Positions 1 to 8,063 of a stretch of 30,887 nucleotides of DNA are shown piece after piece. Positions within the stretch are counted from its first letter, which is position 1. Each line of letters begins with the position of its first letter. The translations under genes were made by a program, and so were the position numbers. The notes under the pieces were generated by a model. That model was not told where the DNA came from and did not search any database. It worked only from the letters and a program-made list of their open reading frames with translations. The stretch lies in the NCBI GenBank assembly GCA_002428085.1, contig DJAA01000040.1:40102-70988 (forward strand), read 5' to 3'. This DNA comes from Sulfurimonas sp. UBA6014. GTDB taxonomy: Bacteria > Campylobacterota > Campylobacteria > Campylobacterales > Sulfurimonadaceae.

Positions 1-582
1 GATGATTTTTCCCAACATCTCACTTTTGGGAAGTTTTTGCAGTTTTTCTAAAATCATCGGTGTCGCATCAAGCCCGTTTGCTTCAAGATACCTCGGGACG
101 ACCGCCATTCTCTCAAGTAAAGTTTGTGTCCTTTGTGAAGCTTCAAACAAAGCATTATGAACGGCTACATCTCCATATTTTGCTCCAAGCTCATGGAGGA
201 GCTTTTCTAACATAATAAAATGGCGTATCTCATCGTCTGCTACTTCAAGCCAATCATCATAATAACTCTTTGGCATGTCCAAAAATCTATACGCAGCGTC
301 AAGTGCCAAATCTATCGCCGAGTATTCGATGTGAGCAATGGCATGGAGGAGCGTTATTTGCCCCTCAAGCGTTGTGAGATTACTTCTTTTTGGAACATCT
401 TGAGGCGGGACAACTTGGCAGATAGTATTGTAAGAAGGCAGTTCAAACTCTTTGGTTTTATACGTTGCTTCAAATGGAACTAGTCCTGATTTATACAGTT
501 TATAAAATGCACCAAACCTCTCTATCTTATTTTGCACAAGTTGGGATTCCAATATTAACTCTAATTCTTTATAAAAATTCAT
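1..582 (-). CDS. DUF455 family ferritin-like protein (3' end cut by window edge)
   Basis: Reading the minus strand from ATG at 580-582 gives 194 codons with no stop before base 1, so the C-terminus lies outside the window. The protein begins MNFYKELELILESQL and carries HIEYSAIDLALDAAYRF followed by WLEVADDEIRHFIMLEKLL. These paired E..H and E..RH helices are typical of the DUF455 group of ferritin-like di-iron proteins, related in fold to the tRNA hydroxylase MiaE. The biochemical function of DUF455 proteins is not firmly known, and a di-iron oxygenase or hydroxylase role is only inferred from the fold. The gene is divergent from the MBL hydrolase starting at 622, with only 39 nt between the two start codons. 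Family call fairly sure, function unknown. Confidence 0.8.
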   Translation of the reverse strand, partial: MNFYKELELILESQLVQNKIERFGAFYKLYKSGLVPFEATYKTKEFELPSYNTICQVVPPQDVPKRSNLTTLEGQITLLHAIAHIEYSAIDLALDAAYRFLDMPKSYYDDWLEVADDEIRHFIMLEKLLHELGAKYGDVAVHNALFEASQRTQTLLERMAVVPRYLEANGLDATPMILEKLQKLPKSEMLGKII

Positions 583-592
583 AGACGCATAA

Positions 593-601
593 TGCTATAA
601 T
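593..601 (+). promoter_or_regulatory. Extended -10 promoter for the MBL hydrolase/methyltransferase pair
   Basis: The sequence TGCTATAAT is a perfect extended -10 element, the usual main determinant of sigma-70 promoters in Campylobacterota, where -35 boxes are weak. Transcription would start near 608. An AAAGGG ribosome binding site at 611-616 precedes ATG 622, giving a very short leader. Confidence 0.6.
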
Positions 602-621
602 CGCTCTAAAAAAGGGATTAA

Positions 622-1215
622 ATGCAAGTTAAAATAAAGCCTATGGGCGTGTATCAAACAAACTGCTACATTGCAACGCTCGAGGGAAAAGATTTTATTA
701 TAGACCCTGGTGTCAGTGCGGTCGAATGGGTTTTAGCCAATGTGACAAATCCTGTTGCCATCCTTAACACCCATGGACATTTTGACCATGTGTGGTCCAA
801 TGCCCAGTTGCAAAAAAAGTTAGATATTCCCCTCTACACTCCAAAAGGCGATGTTATGCTCTTAAGTGGCAGTGATTGGATGCCAGACCTTCCGCCCTCA
901 ACTCCCGACGTACAAGTAGAGCCAAATCAAGAGTTCGATTTTGATGGCGTAAAGGTAAAATTTCACCATTTTCCAGGACACTGCCCGGGATGTTCCATGA
1001 TAGAAATTGGTGATGTTATGTTCAGCGGTGACTTTATTTTTGAGCGTTCCATAGGGAGATGCGATTTCCCTTATTCAAGCCCACAGGATATGAAAGAGAG
1101 TTTAAAAAGATTTAAAAAAATAGAGTTCGATAAAACGCTCTACCCCGGTCATGGCGGGGCGACAACCATAAAACAAGAGCAACAGTACACCGACTACTGG
1201 ATTCAAAATATTTAA
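622..1215 (+). CDS. MBL-fold metallohydrolase (glyoxalase II-like)
   Basis: A 197-aa metallo-beta-lactamase-fold hydrolase. The metal-binding signature THGHFDH is at residues 50-56 (H51, H53, D55, H56). A later metal His lies in PGHCPGCS, the bridging Asp in FSGDFIF, and the last His in YPGHGG near the C-terminus. The protein matches the single-domain hydroxyacylglutathione-hydrolase-like group and lacks the glutathione-binding C-terminal domain of true glyoxalase II, so its thioester substrate cannot be named. No signal peptide is seen, so it is cytoplasmic. An AAAGGG ribosome binding site supports the start. The methyltransferase gene begins 9 nt after its stop, so the two are probably cotranscribed. 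Confidence 0.85.
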   Translation: MQVKIKPMGVYQTNCYIATLEGKDFIIDPGVSAVEWVLANVTNPVAILNTHGHFDHVWSNAQLQKKLDIPLYTPKGDVMLLSGSDWMPDLPPSTPDVQVEPNQEFDFDGVKVKFHHFPGHCPGCSMIEIGDVMFSGDFIFERSIGRCDFPYSSPQDMKESLKRFKKIEFDKTLYPGHGGATTIKQEQQYTDYWIQNI

Positions 1216-1224
1216 GGAACAATC

Positions 1225-1821
1225 ATGAAAGACAATTTTCACAAAAAAGCAGAGACTTGGGATGAGGGTGCCATCCGTGTAAACGGTGCGGCAAAAATAG
1301 CAGAGGCAATCAACAAACGGATACCGCTTCATAAAGAGATGGAAATCATGGATTTTGGAGTCGGCACAGGACTTTTAGGTTTTGAGATAGCAAAGGTTAC
1401 GAAAAAAGTTTACGGGGTCGATACTTCAGCGAGCATGCTTGAAAAACTGCATGAAAAAAACACTCCAGAACTTACTATAGAGACCTATTGTCAGGATATC
1501 ATTAAAAATCCGATTGACAAAATGTTTCATGGAATGGTAAGCTCCATGACGCTGCATCACGTAGAAGAATTAGAGCTTTTTTTTAACACTTTATATAAAA
1601 ATATAGCCGAGGATGGTTTTATAGCCATTGCCGATTTGGAAGAAGAAGATGGCACGTTTCATACAGAAAATGATGATGTTTTTCACTTTGGTTTTGAAGA
1701 AAAAAAATTATGTGCAATTGTAGAAAAAGCGGGTTTTAAAGAGGTAGTTTTTGAAAATATAAATACAATTGAAAAACCTCACAGAAATTTTGGAATTTTT
1801 TTACTCACTGCTAAAAAATAA
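1225..1821 (+). CDS. Class I SAM-dependent methyltransferase
   Basis: A 198-aa protein of the UbiE/Methyltransf_11-type Rossmann-fold methyltransferases. Motif I is MDFGVGTGLLGFEIA (about residues 43-57), and the acidic end of strand 2 is VYGVDTSASML. A motif resembling post-motif II is seen in GMVSSMTLHHVEE. The substrate is not identifiable; small-molecule or quinone-type substrates are common in this family. AAGGAA before ATG 1225 is a good ribosome binding site. It follows the MBL hydrolase by 9 nt and ends at a hairpin terminator at 1827. A CmoA role was considered because cmoB lies nearby, but nothing in the motifs marks it as CmoA. Confidence 0.8.
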   Translation: MKDNFHKKAETWDEGAIRVNGAAKIAEAINKRIPLHKEMEIMDFGVGTGLLGFEIAKVTKKVYGVDTSASMLEKLHEKNTPELTIETYCQDIIKNPIDKMFHGMVSSMTLHHVEELELFFNTLYKNIAEDGFIAIADLEEEDGTFHTENDDVFHFGFEEKKLCAIVEKAGFKEVVFENINTIEKPHRNFGIFLLTAKK

Positions 1822-1826
1822 ATAAT

Positions 1827-1851
1827 GAGGTGATTTAACTCGCCTCTTTTT
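1827..1851 (+). terminator. Rho-independent terminator, probably bidirectional
   Basis: GAGGTGA (1827-1833) pairs with TCGCCTC (1840-1846) through seven pairs including one T-G wobble. The loop is six bases and is followed by TTTTT (1847-1851). This fits termination of the methyltransferase transcript. On the minus strand the same stem is followed by an A/T-rich ATTATTTATTTTTT tract, so it may also stop the opposing cmoB/thioesterase transcript. It overlaps the last codons of that opposing gene. Confidence 0.75.
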
Positions 1852-2323
1852 GCTCATCAAGAAGTTTAAGTTTTAAAACATGTCTCTCAGTAATCACTGT
1901 GACGAATTCCCCATCAAACACTTTGATATCAAATACAAAAGCACTCACATGTACGTTTCTTTTTCTTCCATCTTTATGGCGAACTTTGGCTATAAAATTG
2001 ACTTCATCACCAAGTCTTACAGGAGATAAAAACTGGCATTCACTCCCTACCAAGATTACATTTTTTTCATTTACAGCCGCCATGGCAGCAAAGTCTGCGG
2101 CACTGAAAATAAAGCCAGCATGGATTAAACCCTGATCATCAGCAACCATCTCCTCTCTCGTTATGAGCTTTAACTCCACATATCCAAGTTCTATTTTTTG
2201 AAGTTCTCCCGTTAAATCTCTGTTGATTTCCTCATGAGTCTTTAAAACAACTTGATCTCTTTCATCGTCTCGGTAGTCATCAAGCTCTAATTCTTCAGCT
2301 TTTACATCGTTTTTCTTACTCAT
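1835..2323 (-). CDS. Hot-dog fold thioesterase-like protein
   Basis: A 162-aa protein with a charged N-terminus of about 45 residues and then a hot-dog domain. The helix region DQGLIHAGFIFSAADFAAM (about residues 82-100) resembles the active-site and CoA-binding helix of PaaI/FapR-like hot-dog proteins. Strands with CQFLSPVRLGDEV and RHKDGRKRNVHV follow. The likely activity is acyl-CoA thioesterase or acyl-CoA binding, with substrate unknown. Its ATG overlaps the cmoB stop codon by 3 nt (ATGA at 2320-2323), so the two are translationally coupled. Confidence 0.75.
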   Translation of the reverse strand: MSKKNDVKAEELELDDYRDDERDQVVLKTHEEINRDLTGELQKIELGYVELKLITREEMVADDQGLIHAGFIFSAADFAAMAAVNEKNVILVGSECQFLSPVRLGDEVNFIAKVRHKDGRKRNVHVSAFVFDIKVFDGEFVTVITERHVLKLKLLDEQKEAS

Positions 2324-3216
2324 TTTTTGTCCTTCATCAACTTCACATAGACTCTTTTAGGAGCCGGATACCCTTCAACTGTTTTAGATGCATCTTGTGG
2401 GTCTAAAAAATCTTCCAAAGATTGCCCCTCAATCCACTCAGTTTTTCTCTGCTCATCCGTACTTGTCACTGTTGTCTCTAAAACTTCAAAAGTCTCAAAA
2501 CCTGCCCTTAAACACCAATTTTCTAAAGCACTTACCGTAGGGACAAAATAGATATTTGGTATCTTTGAATAGGATGATTTGGGACATAAACACATCTCTT
2601 CTTTGCCATCAATATAAAATGTATCTAAAAGTACTTCACCTTGATTCTCTAAGGCGCGATACAAAGATTTGAGCATGGCAACAGGGTCACTTCTATGGTA
2701 CAAAACCCCAAGACAAAATATCGTGTCAAATTTCTCTTCATAAAATTCTAAATGCTCTACACCTAAGAGTTCATAAACAATTTTACTCTGCACAAAATGA
2801 TTGATAAAATCAAACTGTGTTTTATAGAGTGGCGATGGGTCAAAACCTACTAAAGATTTAGGATTATCTTCTTGCATTCTAAATAAATAGTAACCATTGT
2901 TACACCCTATATCGGCAACTTTTTTATCTTTTAAATTAAAATGGGGTCGAAGCAGATTGTATTTTATATTGCTTTTCCACTCTGTGTCTATGTATGTACC
3001 AAAAACTTCAAAAGGACCTTTTCTCCATGGCATCATGAGTCGTGCGACTTCTCTGACGCGGTTTGACTCTATCCCCGCACCGCTTATTTTTATAACATCT
3101 CCAAGTTCTACGTGCCAAACACCATGCGCCAAGGTATCTATTGCTTCTCTAAGCGGAGCTATATTTTTCCACTCCATCCACTTTTGTCGCTCTTGTCTTA
3201 TTTTTTGTAAATCCAT
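2320..3216 (-). CDS. cmoB: tRNA U34 carboxymethyltransferase CmoB
   Basis: A 298-aa methyltransferase-fold enzyme. In the family, CmoB transfers the carboxymethyl group of carboxy-SAM to 5-hydroxyuridine-34, giving the cmo5U wobble base. The sequence shows the N-terminal helical section with RQERQKWMEWKNIAPL, then motif I KVADIGCNNGYYLFRM (about residues 119-134). These are followed by VGFDPSPLYKTQF, FCLGVLYHRSDPVAMLK and the C-terminal PAPKRVYVKLM, all typical of CmoB. It is slightly shorter than the gamma-proteobacterial enzyme, as usual for epsilon homologues. No cmoA lies in the window. It heads a two-gene operon with the hot-dog gene. Confidence 0.9.
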   Translation of the reverse strand: MDLQKIRQERQKWMEWKNIAPLREAIDTLAHGVWHVELGDVIKISGAGIESNRVREVARLMMPWRKGPFEVFGTYIDTEWKSNIKYNLLRPHFNLKDKKVADIGCNNGYYLFRMQEDNPKSLVGFDPSPLYKTQFDFINHFVQSKIVYELLGVEHLEFYEEKFDTIFCLGVLYHRSDPVAMLKSLYRALENQGEVLLDTFYIDGKEEMCLCPKSSYSKIPNIYFVPTVSALENWCLRAGFETFEVLETTVTSTDEQRKTEWIEGQSLEDFLDPQDASKTVEGYPAPKRVYVKLMKDKK

Positions 3217-3241
3217 TTTATGCTTATCACACCTAATTTTT

Positions 3242-3249
3242 ATTATAAT
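3242..3249. promoter_or_regulatory. Palindromic -10 box serving both cmoB and the CDF gene
   Basis: ATTATAAT is its own reverse complement, so it presents TATAAT on both strands (3244-3249 on plus, 3242-3247 on minus). The plus copy would start the CDF transporter mRNA near 3256 (leader about 30 nt). The minus copy would start cmoB mRNA near 3235 (leader about 19 nt). No other good -10 lies in this 69-nt divergent gap. Confidence 0.5.
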
Positions 3250-3285
3250 TGTATCTTAAACATAAATTATGCAGTAGGAAATTTT

Positions 3286-4179
3286 ATGAGATTAGAAAAA
3301 AAAGCCACCGTCGTTTCAACTTGTGTAGCAGGAGTGCTTGTAATCATGAAACTCACAGTGGGGATTTTCAGCGGTTCTGTTGCTGTTTTAGCATCTGCTA
3401 TCGATTCGTTTCTTGATTTAACTGTTTCACTTTTTAACTATTTTGCACTCAATACAGCCGAAAAAGATCCAAACGAGCAATTTCACTACGGACGTAGTAA
3501 AATAGAACCACTTGCAGCCGTCATCGAGGGGACAGTCATTTCACTCTCAGCCATTTTTGTTTTATATGAAGCACTCAAAAAAATAGCACATCCAAGACCG
3601 CTAGAACATCTTACAGAGAGCGTTTTGGTCATGGTAGCTTCCTTTATCATCACAGCTTTTTTAGTCTATTTTTTAAGTTATGTTGCTAAAAAAACAAAAA
3701 ACATGGTCATCAAAGCAGACGCACTTCACTACAAAACTGACCTCTTTTCAAACGGTGCTGTCTTACTTGCTCTTGGACTTATCTCTTTTTCAGGAGAACA
3801 ACTCATCGACCCTATTTTAGGAATTGGCATTGCACTTTATATGATTTATTCTGCTATTCCTATCATAAAAGAGGGTATTTTAATGCTTTTGGATGCAGCA
3901 CTTCCACAAGAGACGATTGATGAGATTGAGAGCATTATAAAAGAACAACCCGTTATCACAAGCTTTCATGATTTAAAAACAAGAGAAGCAGGCTCGCATA
4001 TATTTATATCTGTCCACGCAGTTTTTAATGTCAGTATTTCTCTCTACGACGCCCATCTTATCTCAGACAAAATCGAAGAAAAACTAAGACACCTTTTTGA
4101 AGATAAAAAAACGCACATACTCATCCATATGGACCCATATGACGATTCTAAAATAAATGAAGTGGAAGATGTTTATTAA
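3286..4179 (+). CDS. CDF family divalent metal cation efflux transporter (FieF-like)
   Basis: With the start at ATG 3286 the protein is 297 aa, the usual length for FieF/MamM-type cation diffusion facilitators. The start is chosen because a GTAGGAA ribosome binding site (3273-3279) precedes it and MRLEKKATVVST is a typical CDF N-terminus; an in-frame start at 3220 would lie upstream of the promoter. The sequence shows several hydrophobic membrane helices. The metal site of TM2 is D40/D44 (AIDSFLDL) and that of TM5 is H148/D152 (ALHYKTD), the DDHD pattern of Fe2+/Zn2+ exporters. HYGRSKIEPLAA lies at the usual loop. A C-terminal cytoplasmic domain ends in THILIHMDPY. It would exchange metal for protons at the inner membrane. 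Which metal is not decided by the sequence. Confidence 0.9.
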   Translation: MRLEKKATVVSTCVAGVLVIMKLTVGIFSGSVAVLASAIDSFLDLTVSLFNYFALNTAEKDPNEQFHYGRSKIEPLAAVIEGTVISLSAIFVLYEALKKIAHPRPLEHLTESVLVMVASFIITAFLVYFLSYVAKKTKNMVIKADALHYKTDLFSNGAVLLALGLISFSGEQLIDPILGIGIALYMIYSAIPIIKEGILMLLDAALPQETIDEIESIIKEQPVITSFHDLKTREAGSHIFISVHAVFNVSISLYDAHLISDKIEEKLRHLFEDKKTHILIHMDPYDDSKINEVEDVY

Positions 4180-4263
4180 CTTTATTGTGAATTGATAATC
4201 AAAAATAACGTGAATTTCTTTAAGAGGATATATATTTGACTGATTCCCAAGTTTTACTTGAGA

Positions 4264-4296
4264 GCAAAAGGGAAGCACTCTTATAAAAAGTGCTTC
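4264..4296 (-). terminator. Hairpin terminator between convergent CDF and rny genes
   Basis: GAAGCACT (4272-4279) pairs perfectly with AGTGCTTC (4289-4296) around a 9-nt loop. On the minus strand the stem is followed by CCCTTTTGC, a modest T-run suited to ending rny transcription. It may also act on the plus transcript. Confidence 0.6.
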
Positions 4297-4321
4297 ACCT
4301 CAACGATTGAATAAGAAATGT

Positions 4322-5890
4322 CTATCTTGCAAACTCTACGGCTCTGCTTTCGCGAATAACATTGACTTTTATTTCGCCTGGGTATTGAACTCTCTCTTGT
4401 ATCTCTTTTGCAATTTCTCTCGCGATGAGAACAGCCTCGTCGTCGTTGATTAAAATCGCATTAACAATCACACGCACCTCACGCCCTGCATTGATTGCAT
4501 AAGCTTGTTTCACACCTGTGTGTTGTGAAGCTATCTCTTCTATCTCTGTGACTCTTTTTAAAAAGCTCTCCAAAACTTCTCGTCTTGCCCCTGGTCTTGC
4601 AGCTGAGAGTGCATCGGCAGCACAAACAGCTCCACACTCGATGGACTCTATCTCTTGATGCCCATGATGCGCATAGATAGCATTGATAACAACACTGTGT
4701 TCATTGTAACGGTTACAAATTTCTACCCCCAAATCAACATGATTGCCATCATGTTCGTGGGTTAAAGATTTTCCTATGTCATGAAGCAAGCCAGCTCTTT
4801 TTGCCAGGATTGGATCACCACCCATCTCAGATGCCATCATACCTGCCAAATGTGCCACTTCAAGGGTATGTGCAAGGGCATTTTGTCCATAACTCGCACG
4901 GTATCGAAGTCGCCCGATAAGCTTTATAAGCTCTGGATGCATAACACCGATGTTCATATCCGCCAAAAGCTCCTCACCCTCGCTTAAAATCGATGCTTCA
5001 AACTCCTCAGTCACTTTATCAAATATCTCTTCAATTCTTGCTGGCTGAATTCTTCCATCTTCTATCAGTAATTTTAAAGTTTTTGTCGCAATCGCACGAC
5101 GGTAAAGATTGAAACTGCTGATAAGTATCGCATTTGGCGTTTCATCTATGATAATATCCACACCCATGAGCGTCTCAAGAGCTTTAATATTTCTCCCCTC
5201 TTTACCGATAATACGACCTTTTAACTCATCACTCTCCAAATAAACTGAATTCGTCAATCTCTCCGAAGCAAAATTGGCTGCAAAACGACTTGTCGCCTGT
5301 GCTAAAATATAGTTTGCTCTTTTTTGTGCTTCTCTTTTGGCTTCATTTTCATAGCGTCGCACGATATGCGATATCTCCGCACGTGATTTCTCTTCCACTT
5401 TTTCAAGTAGAACAACTTTTGCCTCTTCTTGGGTCATGCCTGCACTATGCTCAATAGCATGAACGGCTTCGTTTATCTTCTCTTCATACTTTCTTTTGAG
5501 TGAATTTAACGATTTTTCATTTCTCTCTAAATCAATTCGCTTTGCATTTGAAACACTAGCTTCTTCCTGAATTCGTCTCTCTTCATTTTGCTTATAGCGT
5601 TTAAAATTCTGCTCTTTTAAAATGACATCATTTTCTCTTTGGTTTAGATCTTCCTTGGCTCTATCTTTTGCACTTTCATACTGCTTTAAAGCCTCCAGCT
5701 CAATCTCTTGAGATTTTAGATGTGATTTTTGCAAGAGCATATGTGCTTCGTTTTCTATCGCACTTGCTTTGGCTTTTGCTAAATCTGTATAAATATCAAA
5801 ATTAGCATTCGTAATTTTTTTAGAGATGAAAAAGCCAAGAAGTCCACCAGCAGTGGCAACGCCACCACCTAGTAAAATTTCGCTTAACAT
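4322..5890 (-). CDS. rny: Ribonuclease Y
   Basis: A 522-aa membrane-anchored endoribonuclease of mRNA turnover, the normal length for RNase Y. The domains run in order. An N-terminal membrane helix is at about residues 4-24 (ending FFISKK). A long charged coiled coil spans about 30-200. The KH domain contains GRIIGKEGRNIKALE. The HD domain has HTLEVAHLAG and GLLHDIGKSLTH, the H..HD pattern, with a later D in CAADALSAARPGARR. An AGGAAAA ribosome binding site sits just before ATG 5890. The gene follows the cyclo-ligase gene by 8 nt, so they form an operon. The same pairing is known in Campylobacter. Confidence 0.95.
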   Translation of the reverse strand: MLSEILLGGGVATAGGLLGFFISKKITNANFDIYTDLAKAKASAIENEAHMLLQKSHLKSQEIELEALKQYESAKDRAKEDLNQRENDVILKEQNFKRYKQNEERRIQEEASVSNAKRIDLERNEKSLNSLKRKYEEKINEAVHAIEHSAGMTQEEAKVVLLEKVEEKSRAEISHIVRRYENEAKREAQKRANYILAQATSRFAANFASERLTNSVYLESDELKGRIIGKEGRNIKALETLMGVDIIIDETPNAILISSFNLYRRAIATKTLKLLIEDGRIQPARIEEIFDKVTEEFEASILSEGEELLADMNIGVMHPELIKLIGRLRYRASYGQNALAHTLEVAHLAGMMASEMGGDPILAKRAGLLHDIGKSLTHEHDGNHVDLGVEICNRYNEHSVVINAIYAHHGHQEIESIECGAVCAADALSAARPGARREVLESFLKRVTEIEEIASQHTGVKQAYAINAGREVRVIVNAILINDDEAVLIAREIAKEIQERVQYPGEIKVNVIRESRAVEFAR

Positions 5891-5898
5891 CCATTTTC

Positions 5899-6465
5899 CT
5901 ATTTTTTGACTTTTGCCTTAGACACGAGCCTAACTTTTGGTGTAAGCAGTAAATCACATGTAACATCATATGTGTCACAAATCAATTTATTTGTATGACA
6001 AACTATCGGTTGTACAAAAATTGTGTAGGGTCTCTTTTGTAAATTTTCAAAGAAACGATCATACATTCCTTTTCCAAAACCAACTCGTTGTAAATTTCCG
6101 TCTACTCCAACTATAGGTACTATGGCAATATCAATATTATTTATATTTCTTAATGTTTTTCCCGCTTCAAAAATACCAAATTCATTCTGTTTAAGCGGTA
6201 ACCTAAATGGTACCATCTTAAAACTTTCGCCTTGCATAAACGGGATAAATACCTTATGATTTTTCCTCACTTTTTGAAGTGTTTTGCGTATATCTGTTTC
6301 AAATGGTAGCGGGTGATAAAAAAGTATATTTTTATACTTATGTTTTTGAAGTTCTTGTGTCAATTTAAGATTCAAAAGTGCATCTTTGTAAAATTTGTTA
6401 TGTTTTGACTCACTTCTTATCTTTTTCAAACATTCTTTTCTAAAAATTGGTTTTGTAAGAGTCAT
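5899..6465 (-). CDS. 5-formyltetrahydrofolate cyclo-ligase
   Basis: A 188-aa enzyme of the MTHFS family, which uses ATP to convert 5-formyl-THF into 5,10-methenyl-THF, returning folate to the one-carbon pool. The diagnostic glycine-rich substrate loop VGFGKGMYDRFFENL is at about residues 128-142. The N-terminal KPIFRKECLKKIR corresponds to the conserved K..R start of the family, and the ILFYHPLPFETDI strand to the family's next conserved block. The protein ends in a lysine-rich tail. It is the upstream partner of rny in a two-gene operon and is divergent from the thioredoxin-like lipoprotein. Confidence 0.9.
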   Translation of the reverse strand: MTLTKPIFRKECLKKIRSESKHNKFYKDALLNLKLTQELQKHKYKNILFYHPLPFETDIRKTLQKVRKNHKVFIPFMQGESFKMVPFRLPLKQNEFGIFEAGKTLRNINNIDIAIVPIVGVDGNLQRVGFGKGMYDRFFENLQKRPYTIFVQPIVCHTNKLICDTYDVTCDLLLTPKVRLVSKAKVKK

Positions 6466-6481
6466 GTCAAATCTTTATAGT

Positions 6482-6487
6482 TATAAT
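6482..6487 (+). promoter_or_regulatory. Probable -10 box for the lipoprotein-ftsY run
   Basis: TATAAT occurs in the 61-nt divergent gap between the cyclo-ligase and lipoprotein genes. It would give a start near 6494 and a leader of about 33 nt carrying AAAAAGGTA before ATG 6527. No TG extension or clear -35 is seen, so the call is tentative. A TATAAA-like motif on the other strand could serve the cyclo-ligase. Confidence 0.35.
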
Positions 6488-6526
6488 TTGACACATTTTA
6501 CATTCAATTCATAAAAAGGTACTTTA

Positions 6527-7081
6527 ATGCTCAAAAAATCACTCTTACCCGCTCTGCTCATGACACTTCTGCTCCTTCAAGGATGTAGCTCAGATGAAGC
6601 AGACGATGCCAATAGCTTAATTGCAACAAACGAATTTGTATTAACATCACTTGATGAGAAACAATATGTCGTAAATAAAAAAGCGAGTGATTTTGTTCTA
6701 GAAAATGCTCAAGGCAAAGTTATTCTTTTTGATATTTTTGCCACTTGGTGTCCCCCATGTAGAGCCGCTGCAAAACATCTTTCATCCCTACAAACAAAAT
6801 ATAAAAATGATCTTATTGTTATTGGTTTAAGCATAGAAGATGACATAACAAATGCAAAACTGCAAGAATTTCGTAATAGCTACGATGCAGATTATATCTT
6901 AGTCAATTCTCCTCAAAATCGTCTCTTAGCAAACAAAATCGTACAAGAACTAGCACTAGGCGAGAGATATCCTATCCCTATTATTGCCCTCTACAAAGAT
7001 GGAAAACTCATCAAACACTATATTGGAGCTATTCAAGAAGAGTTTATAGAGAGTGATATTAAAAAAGCACTTGGTAAATAA
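6527..7081 (+). CDS. TlpA-like thioredoxin-fold lipoprotein
   Basis: A 184-aa periplasmic thiol-disulfide protein. A hydrophobic signal sequence ends in the lipobox LLQGC with C20 as lipid attachment site, so it should be tethered outside the inner membrane (or in the outer membrane). The thioredoxin domain has FATWCPPCRAAAKHL with redox cysteines C75 and C78, and the cis-Pro region YPIPIIALYKDGKL. Members of this TlpA/ResA group reduce apocytochrome c or other periplasmic thiols; the partner here is unknown. It precedes ftsY by 10 nt, matching the TlpA-ftsY-radA order found in Campylobacter. Confidence 0.88.
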   Translation: MLKKSLLPALLMTLLLLQGCSSDEADDANSLIATNEFVLTSLDEKQYVVNKKASDFVLENAQGKVILFDIFATWCPPCRAAAKHLSSLQTKYKNDLIVIGLSIEDDITNAKLQEFRNSYDADYILVNSPQNRLLANKIVQELALGERYPIPIIALYKDGKLIKHYIGAIQEEFIESDIKKALGK

Positions 7082-7091
7082 GTTTTTATAG

Positions 7092-7976
7092 ATGTTTGGA
7101 TTTATAAAAAAATCACTCGCAAAAACGATTGAAGTCCTAAAAACAGCAGTTCCTAAGAAGAAAATTTCATTTTCTAAAGAAGAACTTGAAAATATTTTAC
7201 TAGAAGCTGATGTTTCTTATGAATTGGTTACCCTTATTTTAGAACAGACCTATCAAGACAAAATTACAAGAGAGATTCTTCGCTCTAAACTTTTAGCAAC
7301 TCTTGCGTATACGAACTATAAGGAACCAGAGTTTACTGCCCCTTTTATAGAACTTGTGATCGGCGTAAACGGAGCTGGAAAAACAACAACCATCGCAAAA
7401 TTGGCTCACAAGTATAAAAGTGAAGGGAAAAAAGTAATCTTGGGTGCTGGAGATACCTTTCGTGCAGCTGCTATCGAGCAACTGACTCTTTGGGCACAAA
7501 AACTAGATATTCCCATAGTTTCTTCAAAGCAAGGGCATGACTCTTCTGCTGTTGCTTATGACACCATCGACTCTGCAAAATCTAAGGGATTTGACCATGT
7601 TATCATCGATACGGCAGGACGACTTCATACACAGACAAATCTTGCTAATGAGCTCAAAAAGATAAAACGCATCTGCGATAAAGCCCACAGCAGCGCTCCA
7701 CACAGAACTTTACTCATCATAGATGCAACGCAGGGAAATTCTGCAATAGCACAAGCCAAAGCTTTCAATGAAATGATAGGAATAGACGCGATTATTATTA
7801 CAAAACTCGATGGAACTGCCAAGGGCGGAAGCATTTTTTCTATAGCCTATGCCCTTGAACTTCCTATCTTATTTATAGGAACAGGGGAAAAACCCGAAAA
7901 TCTCACCCCATTTGACAAATATGAGTTTGTAGACGGCTTACTCGATGCTCTTTTTATTGAAGAAGAAGAAGTTTAA
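7092..7976 (+). CDS. ftsY: Signal recognition particle receptor FtsY
   Basis: A 294-aa SRP GTPase that docks SRP-ribosome complexes at the inner membrane. The NG domain is complete: G1 GVNGAGKTTTIAKLA, GAGDTFRAAAIEQL (insertion box/G2), G3 DTAGRLHTQ, G4 TKLDGTAKGG and the closing FIGTGEKPENLTPFD. There is no acidic A domain. The protein opens with the amphipathic MFGFIKKSLAKTIEVLK, which may serve as membrane-targeting helix as in other short FtsY proteins. No strong Shine-Dalgarno is seen; the start lies 10 nt after the lipoprotein stop, suggesting translational coupling. Confidence 0.96.
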   Translation: MFGFIKKSLAKTIEVLKTAVPKKKISFSKEELENILLEADVSYELVTLILEQTYQDKITREILRSKLLATLAYTNYKEPEFTAPFIELVIGVNGAGKTTTIAKLAHKYKSEGKKVILGAGDTFRAAAIEQLTLWAQKLDIPIVSSKQGHDSSAVAYDTIDSAKSKGFDHVIIDTAGRLHTQTNLANELKKIKRICDKAHSSAPHRTLLIIDATQGNSAIAQAKAFNEMIGIDAIIITKLDGTAKGGSIFSIAYALELPILFIGTGEKPENLTPFDKYEFVDGLLDALFIEEEEV

Positions 7977-8030
7977 CCTCAAATTATTTGACAAAATGCA
8001 ATATTTCTTATGAGCAAACGCAAAAGAGCA

Positions 8031-8036
8031 TACAAT
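8031..8036 (+). promoter_or_regulatory. Possible -10 box for radA
   Basis: TACAAT in the 87-nt gap before radA would give a start near 8043 and a short leader with TTAGG about 8 nt ahead of ATG 8064. A TTGACA at 7988-7993 lies too far upstream to be its -35. Weak evidence; radA could also be read from the ftsY transcript. Confidence 0.3.
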
Positions 8037-8063
8037 CTTTAAAATCAAAAATTAGGCAATACC

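Noticed and set aside
220..483. Plus-strand open frame of 87 codons at the left edge
   Set aside because: It lies antisense to the well-supported DUF455 gene, has no ribosome binding site and no recognisable domain.
1225..1821. Methyltransferase as CmoA, because cmoB lies nearby
   Set aside because: Its motif I and surrounding residues are generic for UbiE-type enzymes, and it is on the opposite strand in a different operon.
3220..3285. Upstream extension of the CDF transporter start
   Set aside because: It would place the start ahead of the TATAAT box; ATG 3286 has a good ribosome binding site and the family's normal N-terminus.
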